Below, piece by piece: positions 35,732-49,000 of a stretch of DNA of 64,000 nucleotides. The translations under genes and the position numbers were made by a program. This DNA is from Callaeas wilsoni (taxonomy: Eukaryota > Chordata > Aves > Passeriformes > Callaeidae). The stretch lies in assembly GCA_013398955.1 (NCBI GenBank), contig VWPU01012706.1, positions 1 to 64,000 on the forward strand, in the 5' to 3' direction. Every line of letters starts with the position of its first letter. Within the stretch, counting starts at the first letter, position 1. The notes under the pieces were generated by a model. The model made no database searches and was not told where the DNA came from. It was given only the letters and a program-made list of their open reading frames with translations.

Positions 35732-37005
35732 GTCACAGAATGGCTGAGATGGGGAGGGACCTCTGAAGATCGTAGAATCATGTAAAAGTCTAGCTTGAAA
35801 GTGAACTTTAAAGGTCATCTAGTCCAACTCCCTGCAATGACCAGGGACATCATCAACTAGAACCCCATCAGAACCCCATCCAGCCTGACCTTGAATGTTC
35901 TCATGGACGGGGCACCTCCCTGGGCAACCTGTTTCAGTAATTTAACAGTCTCATTGAAACAAAACCTTCTTCCTTATATCTAATGTAAGTCAACAAAGTT
36001 TAAAACCATTATCCTTCATCCTGTTGCAACTGAATCGGCAAAAGAGTTTGTCCCCATCTTTCTTATAGGCCCCCTTGAGGTACTGAAATGCTTCTGAAAG
36101 GTCTCCATAGGGCCTTCTCCTGCAGGATGAACAACCCCAACACTCTCTGTCTTCATAGAGAAGGTTCTCTAGCCCTCTGAACATGTCTGGACCTCCTCCC
36201 ACTCCACTCTGTGTCCTTCCTGTGCTGGGACCCGAGAGCTGGATGCAGTGTTCCAGGTGGGGGCTCACCAGAGCAGAGCAGAGGGGCAGAATCCCCTCCC
36301 TGGCCCTGCTGCCCACGCTGCTTTGGATGCAGCCCAGGACGCGTCTGGCTTTCTGGGCTGTGAGTGCCCATGGCTGGGTCATGTCCAGCCTCTCATCCAC
36401 CAACACCCTCGAGTCCTTCTCCCCAGGGCTGCTCTTGGTCTGTTCCCAGCCTCTGTTGATACCAGGAGTGGCCCCAACCCAGTTGCAGCACCTTGCACTG
36501 GCCTTACTAAATCTCATGAGATTCCCATGGGCCCACTTCTTGAGCTTGTCCCAGTCCCTCTGGATGGCATCTCATCCTTCAGGTGTGTCAACCCCACCAC
36601 TCAGCTTAGTGTCATCTTCAGGCTTGCTGAGGGTGCACTTGATCCCTTTATCTATGTCGTTAATGAAGATATTAAATAGCATAGGTCCCAGTATAGATCC
36701 CTGACAGATACTACTTGTCACTGATCTCCGTCGAGACACTGAGCCATTGACTGCTACCCTCTGGATGCCACCATCCAACCAGCTTCTCATCCACCAAACA
36801 GTCCACCTGTCCAATCCCATTTAGAACAAAGGATGTTGTGGAGGACCATGTAAAAGTGTTTACAGAAGTCCGGGTAGATTATATCCATAGCTCTTCCCTT
36901 GTCCAGTGATGGAGTCACTCCATTGCAGAAGGCCAGTGGGTTGGTCAGGCAGGAAGTGAAGCTGTGCTGGCTTTCTTGAATAACCTCCTTCCCCAAACCC
37001 TGCTC
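35732..37005 (-). mobile_element. CR1 LINE, longest copy in the window, antisense, with a second 3' tip
   Basis: Minus-strand CR1 of about 1.27 kb. From right to left it runs through reverse-transcriptase motif A (the reverse frame 36787-36996 has 'DIIYPDFCKHFYMVLHN'), motif B and C ('[10 protein letters not shown]', then 'EDDTKL' in 36572-36820), the C-terminal domain (frame 35990-36517) and the 3' UTR. The motif C aspartates survive, but the second Asp of motif A is replaced by Tyr and the frame is broken several times. A separate CR1 3' tip ('tcacagaatggctgagatgg' on +) at 35732-35770 abuts the true tip of this copy at about 35771. The element is inactive. Confidence 0.93.
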
Positions 37006-40000
37006 AAAGATGGGTAGAATTCACTGATTTCTCTTTGACTTGCTGGTCTGAATTTGTTTTCACATGTAATTTGTACAGCTAAAAACTCTGTTGGATTGAA
37101 AACCGTCTGTGGAGCGAATACAGGTGCAAAAAAAGGTTCTCTCCAGGATCTGCCTTTTCCTGCAGCAGATACAGCTGCCTTTTCCTAGCAGCACTAGGAT
37201 ACTCAGTGATACAAATATGCCACAGGGGCAAGACCGAACAATGAGCAGGCAGAAGAGATACGGAGTATCTCAGAGAAGCTTTTTTATTGGTATTTCTAAG
37301 ATAAACTGTGGTGCTGGTGTCGTTAAGAAGTCAGTTACCTGCTGAGGACTGTACTGAGATAGGAAGTTGACCACCAGTGTGCCCAGAGCTTTCTGTTAAG
37401 TTCTGTGATACTTATATTGATAAACTGAGCTATTCTGTATTTGGGACTTTAAAACCTAAGATTGTGATCAAACTGCTATTGAATAGTGAATTTACTTGCC
37501 CCTTTCATGTGCTTTTTTAATAACATCAGGTAATTATAAACAAAACTTTGGCTGAACTTCAGTTTCTGCAAACCTAGTCTAGAGCACCAAAGAGCAATAA
37601 AAATTTCGTGATGATGAAAGAAGATGTACTAAGGCCAATGTCACTGATTCTGATAGAAAATGTTCTGTGTGTATTGCTATCTATTATAGAAATAAGAGAA
37701 TCTGTGTTTTGTCAGCTCCTGAAGGTTTTTTTAGGCAGTGACATTTCCTCCTATGAAAGGGAACAAATGGTTCCTGTTCCTGCTTTGTATATAATCTTTC
37801 CTTTTTTGTCTACTATGGGTCACTTAAACTGGCTGAATAGGGTGGTCAATAGTAGTGGCAACAAATATTTGCCAAATTTTTGTCAGACCGGTAAAGGTAA
37901 AAACTCTGGAAGGCAGCAAGTGACAAATTAAATTATTGCTGGGACATTTGACAGTTAGGACGAGGAAAAAACACAGTTTTATGAAGCTATTAGGAATATG
38001 TATAAGACTGAAGCACTTTTTCTCTAATGTTTCCTGTAACTAAAAAACAAGTGGTCTTGTAATGGCGAGCTATACACTCCAAATTACTGTAGCAAGTATC
38101 AGTAATACAGATTGTGTTTTACTTGTCTCTGCAATTAGAGAGATTTTCCCTATCACCACAGTGGCATAATCAAACCATCTTTCTGTATTCACTTACCAAA
38201 TTTTGTCATGAATCAGACCATATAAAGCCATAACCTAACTTCTAAACAGTCTTTGAGAGCATTTCAGGTCTAAAGGAGGAGCACAATGCTAATATGATTC
38301 CTGCCCAACGTGCAGCATCAGTGTGGCATAAAGTTTTTGCTACTTAACATAGAAGCCTAAGTGGTATCAAAGTAGTAGTAGCTACCCTATGATTATTTAG
38401 TGTTTTCCATTTTGTCCTCCAACAAAATTTGATGTGAACAAGAGTTTCCTGTTCTTTCTCATGCACCTTGAATGGATGAGATTTGTTGAGCCTAAAGAGA
38501 TAGAAAATTGTGGAACCACTTGCCTTTTCTAAAATTTCAATTGGTTTCTGAGAAATTGAAAAGCAGTCTTTCAAAGCAGGATATGTTTATATTATTTTGA
38601 TATACGAGCTCACTTCTATATTGAAGAAGGTCTCTATCAAAATGAAGTGATTCAGAAAGTGCTAATTGCTGTAAGATAGGATTCATAAATCAGACTGAAG
38701 ATAGACTGCAGTAGGCCATACTACTGCTACTACATAAACCATAACTTTGTGATAACAATATTTTTAAAAATTAAACCTTAACTTTTAGAAACGGTTTTTG
38801 AAATCTGTACCACTGTCATTCATTCAGTCGTATAAGTGAATCACAGTTGCCTCTTCATCTACCCTCATTTTGAGAGTAAGACCAAAGGAATTTATATTAT
38901 TTCATGGTCCATTTGTAGATAAACTCATCTTTACAGAAGATTTTAATGGAGGATTTTTAATATTTTCTGCAGAGAGTTTTTTATTAAAATGGAAATCTGC
39001 AGGAAAGTGGAATAGAGTAAGGGATAAATGTCATTTGGATGACATTATTTGGATGATTAAAGTTACCACTAGAGATCATTTGAAATGCCTGAATTTTCTC
39101 AAAAGCTTTGCAGTGTCTTTGCTGTTGTGGTATGGGTAAGACCAGCTTTTGGAAAAGTGGTGTAAAAATCATCATCTAGGAGAATGCAGATTATGTATGC
39201 AAAGAATTTGGCTTACTGGACAGAATTATACTGAAAACTTAAAAAAAATTTAAAGCCAATTTTCTTATGTGCTGTTGTGACCTCTTTATAAAACTTCAGC
39301 CCTGGTAAAGGGGTGGTGAAGGGGTGGTAAAGGTTATGACAGGCTGCTCCCAGCTTCAGGGGAAGGGGGGCAGGTTGCTTGAACTGAACAGTTTTGCAGG
39401 CAGTAAGATTTCTGCAACTGTTGTAAGAGGAGGACTGTGAACTATCCACTTAGGTAAGTTTTGTTAATGGGGCAACAATCCACATTTAATAGGCTTAGAG
39501 AAAGCAGCAAGACTGACAGTGCCTTGCCTCTACAGTGCCTGTAGAGCAAAAGAATAGGAACAGTGTGGTTGTTAACAGACCACAGTGGAGCTGTGAGAGA
39601 TTGTTAGGGTCTATCTTCACTTCTGAATGGCATGGAGCTAGCAAAACCCTATGGAGACACTGACAAGAGAATTGCTGTGCTAGTCTTACACAGCTGGTGA
39701 GTACACATGGCAGCTATCCTATAGCTGCCCTAATTTATGCCAGCACTTGAGTCACAGGAGGTTACCTGACAGTGACTTCTTGTGCTGTTGATACCCCACA
39801 GGCAACTATGGCACTACACTTGCAAATAGGCAAGTTGTGCTTCCAAGCCTAGCAAGAAATACAGGCGATCTGGAAGAAACACAGGGTGGCAGAGAGAAAT
39901 AACTGCTGTGAAGATTTTGTGCATCTTCCTTTACCTAGAGAAGAAAAGGATTATTTGATATGGCAAATGTCACACAAAGAAAGGATGGAGAACTGTAATG

Positions 40001-42644
40001 ACAGGGTGCACAGGTGACTACCTCCATGGGTCCCATGCCCAGGCCTGCTACATGCCATCGTTATTCAAATAAGTATTAAAAATCAGGAAGAAATTTACTA
40101 CTTACCCTGGAAAACAGGTTATCAACTTGTTAATGAGAAAAAGTGAGGATAAAAACATCACTGAAGCGTAGCAATGGGGAACAAAGACACGCACCTCCTT
40201 GCTTTCTCCAAAGAAGACTGTTCATTGTAACAAACCTAACCCTTTTATGTTCTAAACTTAATCCCAAACAAGCAGGCGTTGGCTGTCTGCCACTGCGGTG
40301 TCGCTGTTCACGTGTCCCTTTGCCCACTCAGCTCCCTGATCCCGTGGTGCCCGAGCGTCTCCCCAGCCGATCTCTGCCCCAGGCACGAGGCAAGCACCTG
40401 CCAGCCATGCAGCCCCATCTCTGGATACAGGAACTGCTTTTCACCTCCTTGTTAGCTGAACCTTTCCCAGAGTGCTTTCTGGTGAGCAAGAGTGAACAGC
40501 ATTTCTTGTCTCCCACACTGCAACTAGGGAACTGTTTGAGGAAGCCTATGCTGTAAGAGTCAAAATGGCTCAGAGCACCTTGCTGGCAGAAGCTGGTGCA
40601 AAATGTTTCCAGTGACAGGATTTGTTTTTGACCAAACGTCAAAGGAATCAAACATGGCTTGCTTTGTCAACTAGAGTATTTTTGATCATGGGAACAATTG
40701 GTTTGCAACTCAAAGTTTAATCAAAGCAATGCAGTTTGACAATCTGCTAAAACCTAGATCAAAGTGCCTTTCCTGGAAATGGGGTGCCATTAAATATCAT
40801 CATCACCATCACCATTCATTTACCCTTCAGAAATCGTCCCAGTTTCAGCAATATCAGTTTGAATAAACAGTAATAGATTATGGAAGGTACCTGTCTGTCT
40901 TGAATAATCTTTGACTGGTTGTAGCACATGCTCTGCTTTGTATAACGCAGTTTCCTAAAGTTTTATCACAGACATTGTAACTCATATAAAGTACACATTT
41001 TTGACAAAGGCAATAATATCTAAAGTGTGAGGAAAAAATTTGGTAATGTCCTTATTTTCGGCTTTAGAAGCTTAATGAATTCACTGGAAACCATGGCAGA
41101 AGTCAGAGGTAAGATGGTAGCCATAAGAAACCTAAGCAAATCCAAAGCAGAGTTTGCTTTTTTGTTCTAATTATGTACTTTCAGTAAGCAAAAGTTAGGA
41201 ACTCGGCATCATGCTAGCCACCAGTCTTCTGTATGTCCTAATGTCCTAATGTGAATACTGCTTCTCTGCTCTCCTGGGACTGAGCTCACCCCCACACACA
41301 TCACACCTCTTTCATCATCAACATAAGATACCACCGCGAAACTCTACTGTTACATTTTTAAACAAGAATTTTATACAGTTGTCTGAGTGGATTCTGCTTG
41401 CCATTGCTATCTAATTCATCTTCCTTTTATTCCTTTCTCTTAGTTGGCACATGGGTAGTAGGTCTCTGAGGTCCATTCTGCTTTTTGGCCTGTGTTTACG
41501 CTATGTACAATAGGCTGCAAAGTCTATTTGTGGGTTTCAATGGGCCTTAGTGACAAAAAAGCCTAATGTGATTTTTTCGTCTTATACTGTGTGTTTCATC
41601 CTCCAATAGAATTAAATACTAATTCAGGATCTTAGGAGGCCAGGTTTGCAGAGATAATGCTTTTATCTGTAGCATGATAGCATCCAATCTCTTGCAAGTT
41701 ATGGAAACCTTAATAATAGGAATGGGAACATAAGCAAAATGTCTGTTATAGAAACTTGCAATTGTTTCAATTTACATAACAATACTTCAGTAAGTAGAAA
41801 TACTAAAAACCAAAAAGGAAATGACTGGACAACCATATATAGTTTTGTAGAGAAATTTACCCTTTCCTGCCATGCAATTCATGGTAAGATCAATGGGTTC
41901 TGCAGCTCAGTCCCCTTGCAATTTGAAGTGCAATTGAATGGTTCTAGGTTTAGGAGTTTGTAGCTGAGAATTCAGTAGCAAAATATATATATTCCAGAAA
42001 ACTGTTCTCTGCATATACTTACAGAGGCTTACCCCTACCACTGTGTAGATCTCACACTTTAAGTGTCCCTCTGACAGGCTTAAAAGTGCAATTAATTTGG
42101 TCATATAAAACCTTTGCACACTTTTGACTTTCATGAGGTCTGTCTGAAATAGAAGGGAGAGAAACAGCACCAGCAGAGGGGATTTATCTTCATGGATCAA
42201 TTTAAAAAAAGCAAAACACATCAAAACACAACAACAACAAATCCACAAACAAAATACCCCAAAGAAAAAAAAAAAACTGGAAATAGAGTTGTGCTATGGG
42301 GATCGTCTTTATTTAGGGTCACTGTGCCTTTGAACTTACTTGTTCTGAGACTGTCAAATGGAAGTTATCCTCAGAACAATATTTGTGTTTGTAACTGTTC
42401 TGCATTTTTTGGTCCATTGGGAATTAGCAAAGAGTATCACCCCTTATCCATCTCTGTATGTGTTACACAGCTACAGCTATTCCTGCAGGCTACTCATGCT
42501 AGCAGGCAGGCACAGGCATTTGATAACCTACTCAAGCAGCAGAGAACTGTCCAGGAAACTGGACTGAAGCCACAGCTCAGGCCAGATAAAATGCAGTGAA
42601 GTCTGTTTTGTTCTCCTTTCCCTCTGCACGTGCTGATTCTTAAC
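37006..42644. other. Intergenic stretch, no gene seen
   Basis: AT-rich sequence. Small items seen are a short repeat of a 'ggtraaggggt' unit at 39303-39332, a CATCAC-type run at about 40797-40817, and an A/C-rich tract at 42203-42280. A GC-richer patch at 40150-40560 has open frames on both strands (137 and 107 codons) with no recognisable domain. Confidence 0.5.
39303..39332. repeat. Short G-rich tandem repeat
   Basis: The unit 'ggtraaggggt' is repeated about two and a half times. The total length is only 30 bp. It may be polymorphic but has no evident function. Confidence 0.7.
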
Positions 42645-42722
42645 GTGTCCTGCACCAGGCTAAGAATTGGACTCGATAATTCTTGTGGGTCCCTTCCAAC
42701 TCAGCATATTCTGTGATTCTGT
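42645..42722 (+). mobile_element. CR1 LINE 3' tip only
   Basis: About 75 bp match the CR1 3' end: 'attggactcgataattcttg', 'gggtcccttccaactcagca' and a tail of 'tattctgtgattctgtg'. The severe 5' truncation is typical of LINE insertion. The tail is well preserved, so this may be one of the younger insertions. Confidence 0.88.
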
Positions 42723-45700
42723 GCTGGACATTTACCTTTCTTTAACTCATATCAAAGCCTTATCTCCTGAAATAACAAAAACGAGATCCATGATGGGTAC
42801 CTAATCATCTCTGTGGCAGGTTATTTTTGTCCTGCATTAACTTCATTTGCAATGCTGGAGTCATCGCCTTCAATTCAATAGGACGAAAGAGCAAAACAGG
42901 GAGTCTGTGTGTGTTTATCAAAGACCATAGAACAAAATTGCAGTAATTAAGAGGCACTCATGGAAGAACCAAGTGTAAAACTGATGACAGGTTAAGGCAG
43001 AAGCACATATTGAAAGCATTTCCATAATTTGAGATGAGCTGACAACTGTGACAATGTGAGAGAGGGAAGGTGAAGCCTTGTTAAGGAGCACAGCTCCCTG
43101 CTCTGTTGAAAGTCCCAATTTTTGTCTTACCTCCCACACATTTTCCATGCATTGTGAAGCGAAGAGACTGTACCTATAATGCAGCATAGCATGTCATTTT
43201 TGTGTTGCAGTTCTCAGCCTGTAATCAATCACAAACTCTGATGGGTTTCCATTATGAAGCGTGATGGATACAGTGTCTTTCTTTCATCCCATGAACCAGT
43301 AGCTTTCCCCCAGCTTTCTCACTGCTCTTCCAGGGACTTCTGAAGCCAATACAAATGTAGTTGCTTTGATTACTATTACTTTCAACAGAACAAAGGCATA
43401 AATTCTCTCACCATTTTAGCTCTGATTTTAGCTGTTCATTGAGCAGTACCTGACTACATAAAAATGAGAAAACTCTTTTCTCGTAACTCATTTATTTTCT
43501 GTCTCTGTCGAGAGATGTGTATACTTCAACCCTACTAAATAGACATTCGATTATGGGAGGATTATGTCTCAAAGCTAAACCTATAGTTTTGAGACTTGGA
43601 TCAGGTATCTAGACCAGGTGAGGCACAGCTAGTTTCTATTGAAGTCAGTAGTCTTCAATATTTATTTTACATTTGATTCTCATAGAGCTTACACCCTGGG
43701 GCTTTGGTGCATCTCTAGGCTCTTGGAAGGCAATCAAGCCCTCCCCCAGAACTCAGTGGAAACAAGATTTATTTATGCAGTCATTCTCCTTCCACCCTCA
43801 CCTACCAGTGACTGGGGAGAGCCATGGCTCAGTCTTAGAGGGCTCCTTGTGCTGACCGGTTCAGGATGTTACATGTGTGAGAAAAAGCAAACACTGCAGG
43901 GCTGCCCTTTTCACTGAGCTGGCAGCATTACTAGTGTCCTCTGCTCTATCCTGCAGGACTTGATCATTTATAGACTTCATTTCCACATTAATTTAAAGCA
44001 GTGGGAAAGGCTATGCAAAAGTGTATAGAAATGAAAATCTGTAAGTTTCTCTAATTTTATTTTTAAATTCTGTCTTACATGCTAGAATAACTCAGAGTTT
44101 TAGCTGAAACCATGCTAGATTCAGCTGGAGTCTTGATAGCAAGGTGGGAATCTCAGTGTATGTTCTCTGATTTTATTATAAATTTTTATTCTCCCCTTCC
44201 TCAGATAAATCTGTCTTAAAATCTGTATTTCATTTCTAAGCCTTCAAAGAACATATTCTGTGCCTCTTAAGTGCGCCATTGACATTCCTTTGATTGTTTC
44301 AATGGGTGATATTTTACAAGCTTTTACTTCTCCACATAGATCATTGCTCATTGCTATTCGGAAATAAAGAATTTTAATAACTGCTGAGATAAGCAGGAGT
44401 TGAAGGCAATTTCTATCTACTTTCCAAAACACATTGCTTAGTTCTACCTACAAAACTTACCTGTGCAGTATTTTCACTTCATATTTACAATCTTTCACAG
44501 AGTTCAGGTGACAATCAGTTTTTCTGGGATTCCTATTTGGATTTAAAGATTTTCTATGGAAAAAGAATGTGCATACGTTTAAGTAGTCTCTCTGTAAGTC
44601 AGATGTAGCAAGTGATGTTGGGTTTTCTTCGGTCCAGAGAAAAAGGCAAATGTAAACAAAAATGTTTAATTTTAACATCAGAATGTTTGGTGTTGCTATA
44701 GTAGTTAGTGCTAACATTTTTAGTCTTTGCATATTCCCCTTCAATAGGACAGCTTCTGTATCTACAAGAAGTGAGTTCTGAAAAGAGAAGTAGTTACAGC
44801 ATCACAGTATCAGTTGGCTGGCAGTGCCTGATAGCATTTGTTATACTTGCAAGACAGGTTGTTGGAAGGGCCAGGGAGTCAGGGAAACCTTCAGCATACT
44901 TTTTCTGTGACCCCTTTGTAGCTGGTTCTGAACTTGTTTGTGCTGGTGCTGGTCCTAGGTGGTAATGCTGTGATATGTTTTGCTTATAAAGTGATCAGAA
45001 ATTTCCATACTGAGGCAGGCATGTAGCATTTCCAGTATGGCACCTTGATTAACCTGCTTGACAAGAGAGTTCAGAAGTCCTTGTAGTGGGAACTATGGGA
45101 AAAAAGAGACATAATTGTCTTCTTGAAATTCAGGAAGTCCTGACAACTTCTTACAGTCTGACAAATTAAAGGATACCTTTTTTTCCATTTTAGAAATCTA
45201 AATGTAGTTGTATTAGAGCCTTTCCATATGCAATTTTCTACTTAAAACGAACACAAGAACATATGTCAAGAGCATTCATTTGCAAACCAGATGGATATAT
45301 CCCTGCTCTCCTCTACTTTGACAGGAATGCTATTGAGAAGCCTGAGCAATTGTTTTGTCATAGAGCAATGCATTTGACAGTCAACACATACAAGAGGGTC
45401 TGGCAAAAATGCAGCATTTCCAGACAAAGGATAAAAAACATATAGTTTAAAGTGAGGAGTACAAAGGATGACAGAAACATGCTCCCAGAGTTGCCCATGT
45501 TACTAGGATCCACACTTCATCTCCATTTTAAGAACAATGGCTTGAAGAGGTTTATTCACTCATCAGGACACTTCTTTTTGTGACCAGAATAACATTCATG
45601 GCTCAGCTCTCTCACTTTTCACTATATTGCACTGCCAGAATGCTGGATTTCCTGGAGATAAAACACAACAAAAAATACTTTTGGTCTGGCCTACATGGAG

Positions 45701-45934
45701 TACATTCTTAGTGAATTAAGTGGTGGTCATATTTCTGAACAACATTGGATTAATTTTTCTGACATTAAAATATCTAGATAATGTGAGTCAAAATTCATAC
45801 TCATTTATTTAATACTTGAACCCCCAGCTTAAGTAATTCTGGGGAAAAATAAACAGACTTAAAAATTAGATAAATCAGCACAAAACATTTGTTAAATTTG
45901 CTATATTTGCCATATTTATTTTAAATTCCATTGA
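42723..45934. other. Intergenic stretch, no gene seen
   Basis: AT-rich sequence with no recognisable repeat, RNA or gene. Short open frames have no family resemblance. Confidence 0.5.
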
Positions 45935-46055
45935 CAAAAACCAACCAACCAAACAAAAACAAAACAAACAAACAAAAACAAACAAAAAACCCAAACCAAA
46001 CAAACAAAAAAAACCCCATCAAAACCTCAACCACCAAACCCTCCAAAACCCCCAG
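45935..46055. repeat. A/C-rich low-complexity tract
   Basis: About 120 bases contain almost only A and C, built from aaac, aaaacc and ccaaacc-like units. C runs of three or more occur at 45990, 46014, 46039 and 46049, so the minus strand has four spaced G runs. No LINE body lies beside it. Confidence 0.92.
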
Positions 46056-49000
46056 CTGTTACAAACCATGCTCCTGGTCAAATTACTTATAAGAATTACT
46101 TATAAAAATTAGTGAACGGCTGACCTCAAAAGGATTACTGGTTTATGTGAAGTGTCCTGAAGTTCAGATTCTTATCAAGGCTGTTTGGTTGGGAAATTGG
46201 TCAGAAAATCTCCCCAAGGAGCAAGTTTATCCTGAAACACTTATAATTTCTGGGCAGGAATTATGGCATCATGGTGTGATGCTATATTTAATTATTTTAA
46301 TTTCTCTGACAATTGACATAATTCACACTGAAAGAAATTTATTTGAACCACCACCAAAATATGACGACAATTCATTGCAAAAATCATCTGCAATCAGAAC
46401 ATCCTGTAACTTCATCCTATATCACCAGCTGAGAACATCCTAAATTACTTTCATTACTAATATTCACCAGTAGACAGATAAAAAAGTGACTAAAAAAAGG
46501 ATGCAGCTTCCCAAATGTGTTCGTATTATTTGAAACTACTTACACGTCTATTGCAGATTCAAGGAAAATTGAACATGACTGTAGAAACCACAGATGAACA
46601 CCCATTTCTTTCTCAGTGAACTCATTACTCAGGAGAAATGCATGTTCATTCTTCTGCATTGAGGAAAAAGTGTGTGATCCTTCTCATACTTCACATCAAT
46701 TATATCAAATGGAAACAAGTGCAAGCCCTAAAGGCCTTCATACTAATGCTGTAAAATAACTTCCATACAATGTTTCAAGTAGGAACATACTAAAATTATT
46801 GTTTGGCAAATAACAGATCCTGATTTCCCTGAACGTGTAGAAATTTCAAAGGAGAATGCTTAACTTTAACTGCTCTGGGCCAAGCAGTGGAAACCTATGT
46901 TTATGACATTTGAAGTTTAAGAGTAAATTGTCATGGTGGATTTTTCATGCACAAATGCTCACCAGCTACAGATGAAGTATGGCATACTCCAGATTTTGTT
47001 TTCTCAGCACCAGAAGTATTTGGAGTCCCAACACCAAGGTGGCACTAATCTGTGCTTCCCCTCATGACAAAACTTTTTGACTTTCTTCTGTGGAAATGGT
47101 CTTTGCTGTCCTTTCTCTCAATTCTTCTTTTCAATTGCTTAGTTGAAAATTACTTTCTATGCGGGGACACACAATAAAATATGTGATAGGCATGAGGTGT
47201 GTAATAGGCATGAAGCTTCTGCATTGGCTGTTGTTGATCTTATAGTTCTGACTGCTGCACATCTTCGTATGTATAAGGCCATTTCCTGATCTTCTGCAGC
47301 AGCAGATTTCTGAGCCATTGGTCTTATGCTCCCCTGCCTTTCACTGCCACTGCAGGCTTGTTATATTTGCCCAGAAATGCATTGCCTGATTACTGATTTT
47401 TCTTTAAGATTGGTTTTCCTTGCATGCAGATTTTCTTGTGCTATTAAAAAAAATGGGCATTAAGATGAATGGAAATGGGAAAAACGAAGAAAGTGTTTGC
47501 TAACATGCTCTCAGTTTACAAGACAGCTCGACCTGAAGAAATGCTTCCTCTGTTTTTCCTTTGTAGTTATCATGGGCTATTGATTAAAGATCCAAACTCA
47601 TTTGTAAATACTAGAATATACTAAATAATATATAAACTATTTTAAAGTTAAGTTTTGGAAAAAAAAATCATGAAATATAGCAAATAAAAGCCCCAGATAA
47701 AAGATGTACCACATAAAATTATGACAATATTGTGAGGACAATGATTTTAAAACTGTATCTTTTGATTGTTTGAGTTCTCTATCCAGTATAAGCTCATATG
47801 TAAAAGCTAGGCTATTACTTGGCTATTGACTCTGTCTTTACAGTTAGGAAACACCATCATAATCCCAAAGTAGAATATTATAAAAACCAAGAAATTTATT
47901 GTAATTTGCCATTAATTTCACTCCTCAAAGATTGCGTAATTTCCTTTGATTAAATTGTATATTTCTTTATAAATAACATTTGTCAAATCTGCAGACAAAT
48001 TTTAAAAGCTTTGTGTTTGTGAAAGACCAGTCTGAGTCTTTAAAATCATTGAAAGGAAAACATCTTTACTTTAACTACACAGTAAGTAAAAAAAATCACG
48101 GTATTTCTAGGCAACTGCTAATTCTCTTCAATCCTTTTTTTTTTTGAAAGAGTGAGAAGTCACCCATTCATCCGAACTATTTGTGCTAGAAGAATAATCA
48201 TTTGAATATCGCAACAACAATGAAAATATCTACTTTTAAGACTTTTTTTTTGGTGGGTAATCTGTTAGCATACTGGCAAATGCCAGGCCCTTTGAATACA
48301 GCCTATCTATACTTTTCCTTCAAGAATTCATCACCACATGTCACTTTTTAAGTAAAGAGAGCAGGAGAAAAATAATAATACTGTTTTCTCAGAGGCCTAT
48401 TTCTGTATATCAGAAGTATTTTCTAGAGCTTTCAATAATCATAATTCCCTGCTCTGCAGTACATGAAGACCTTTTAATCTGAAATATCATATGCATGTTT
48501 CTTACCCCTGTCAATTTGTCAAGAACACGCTGAAACATTATTCTCTTATAATACCCTAAATTCCCAGTCATGAACAGTGTTCAGTGAGATAAAGCTGTGC
48601 AGTCTCTATGTTTCACTGCCACGAAGCACTCCATCAGACTCAGCACTCGCTACTGGAGCAAGTAGACAGGTATCAGGTCTTCTGCAGTCCAAGAGCTCTG
48701 AAATGACCACTGTGAATGTGGGGAGGAAGAGTAACATTCATTCAGAACTCCAGGAGAATCTTCATGATGAAATGTTTAGGCTAAATTGTTGACGAGTGGC
48801 TTAGTTCAGATCCTGTACTTCCTTTGAATAATGAAAGAGATGATGTGACTTTTCATGTGACTTTTTAAAAAATTGTAATTTGTCATGCTTTAAAGCATTT
48901 TTCTTTCTCAGTTTAAATAACTCAGTTAAATGGCAAAGGAACTGAATAATCTACTGGTTTATAAAGACAAGCTTATGAAATTCACTGGATACATGTCAAA

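Noticed and set aside
36183..36704. Open frames of 173 and 143 codons on + at 36183-36704 and 36248-36679
   Set aside because: They are antisense shadows of the CR1 copy on the minus strand.
40143..40651. Overlapping open frames of 137 (+) and 107 (-) codons
   Set aside because: No domain, splice or promoter context is seen, and both strands are equally open because of a local GC-richer patch.
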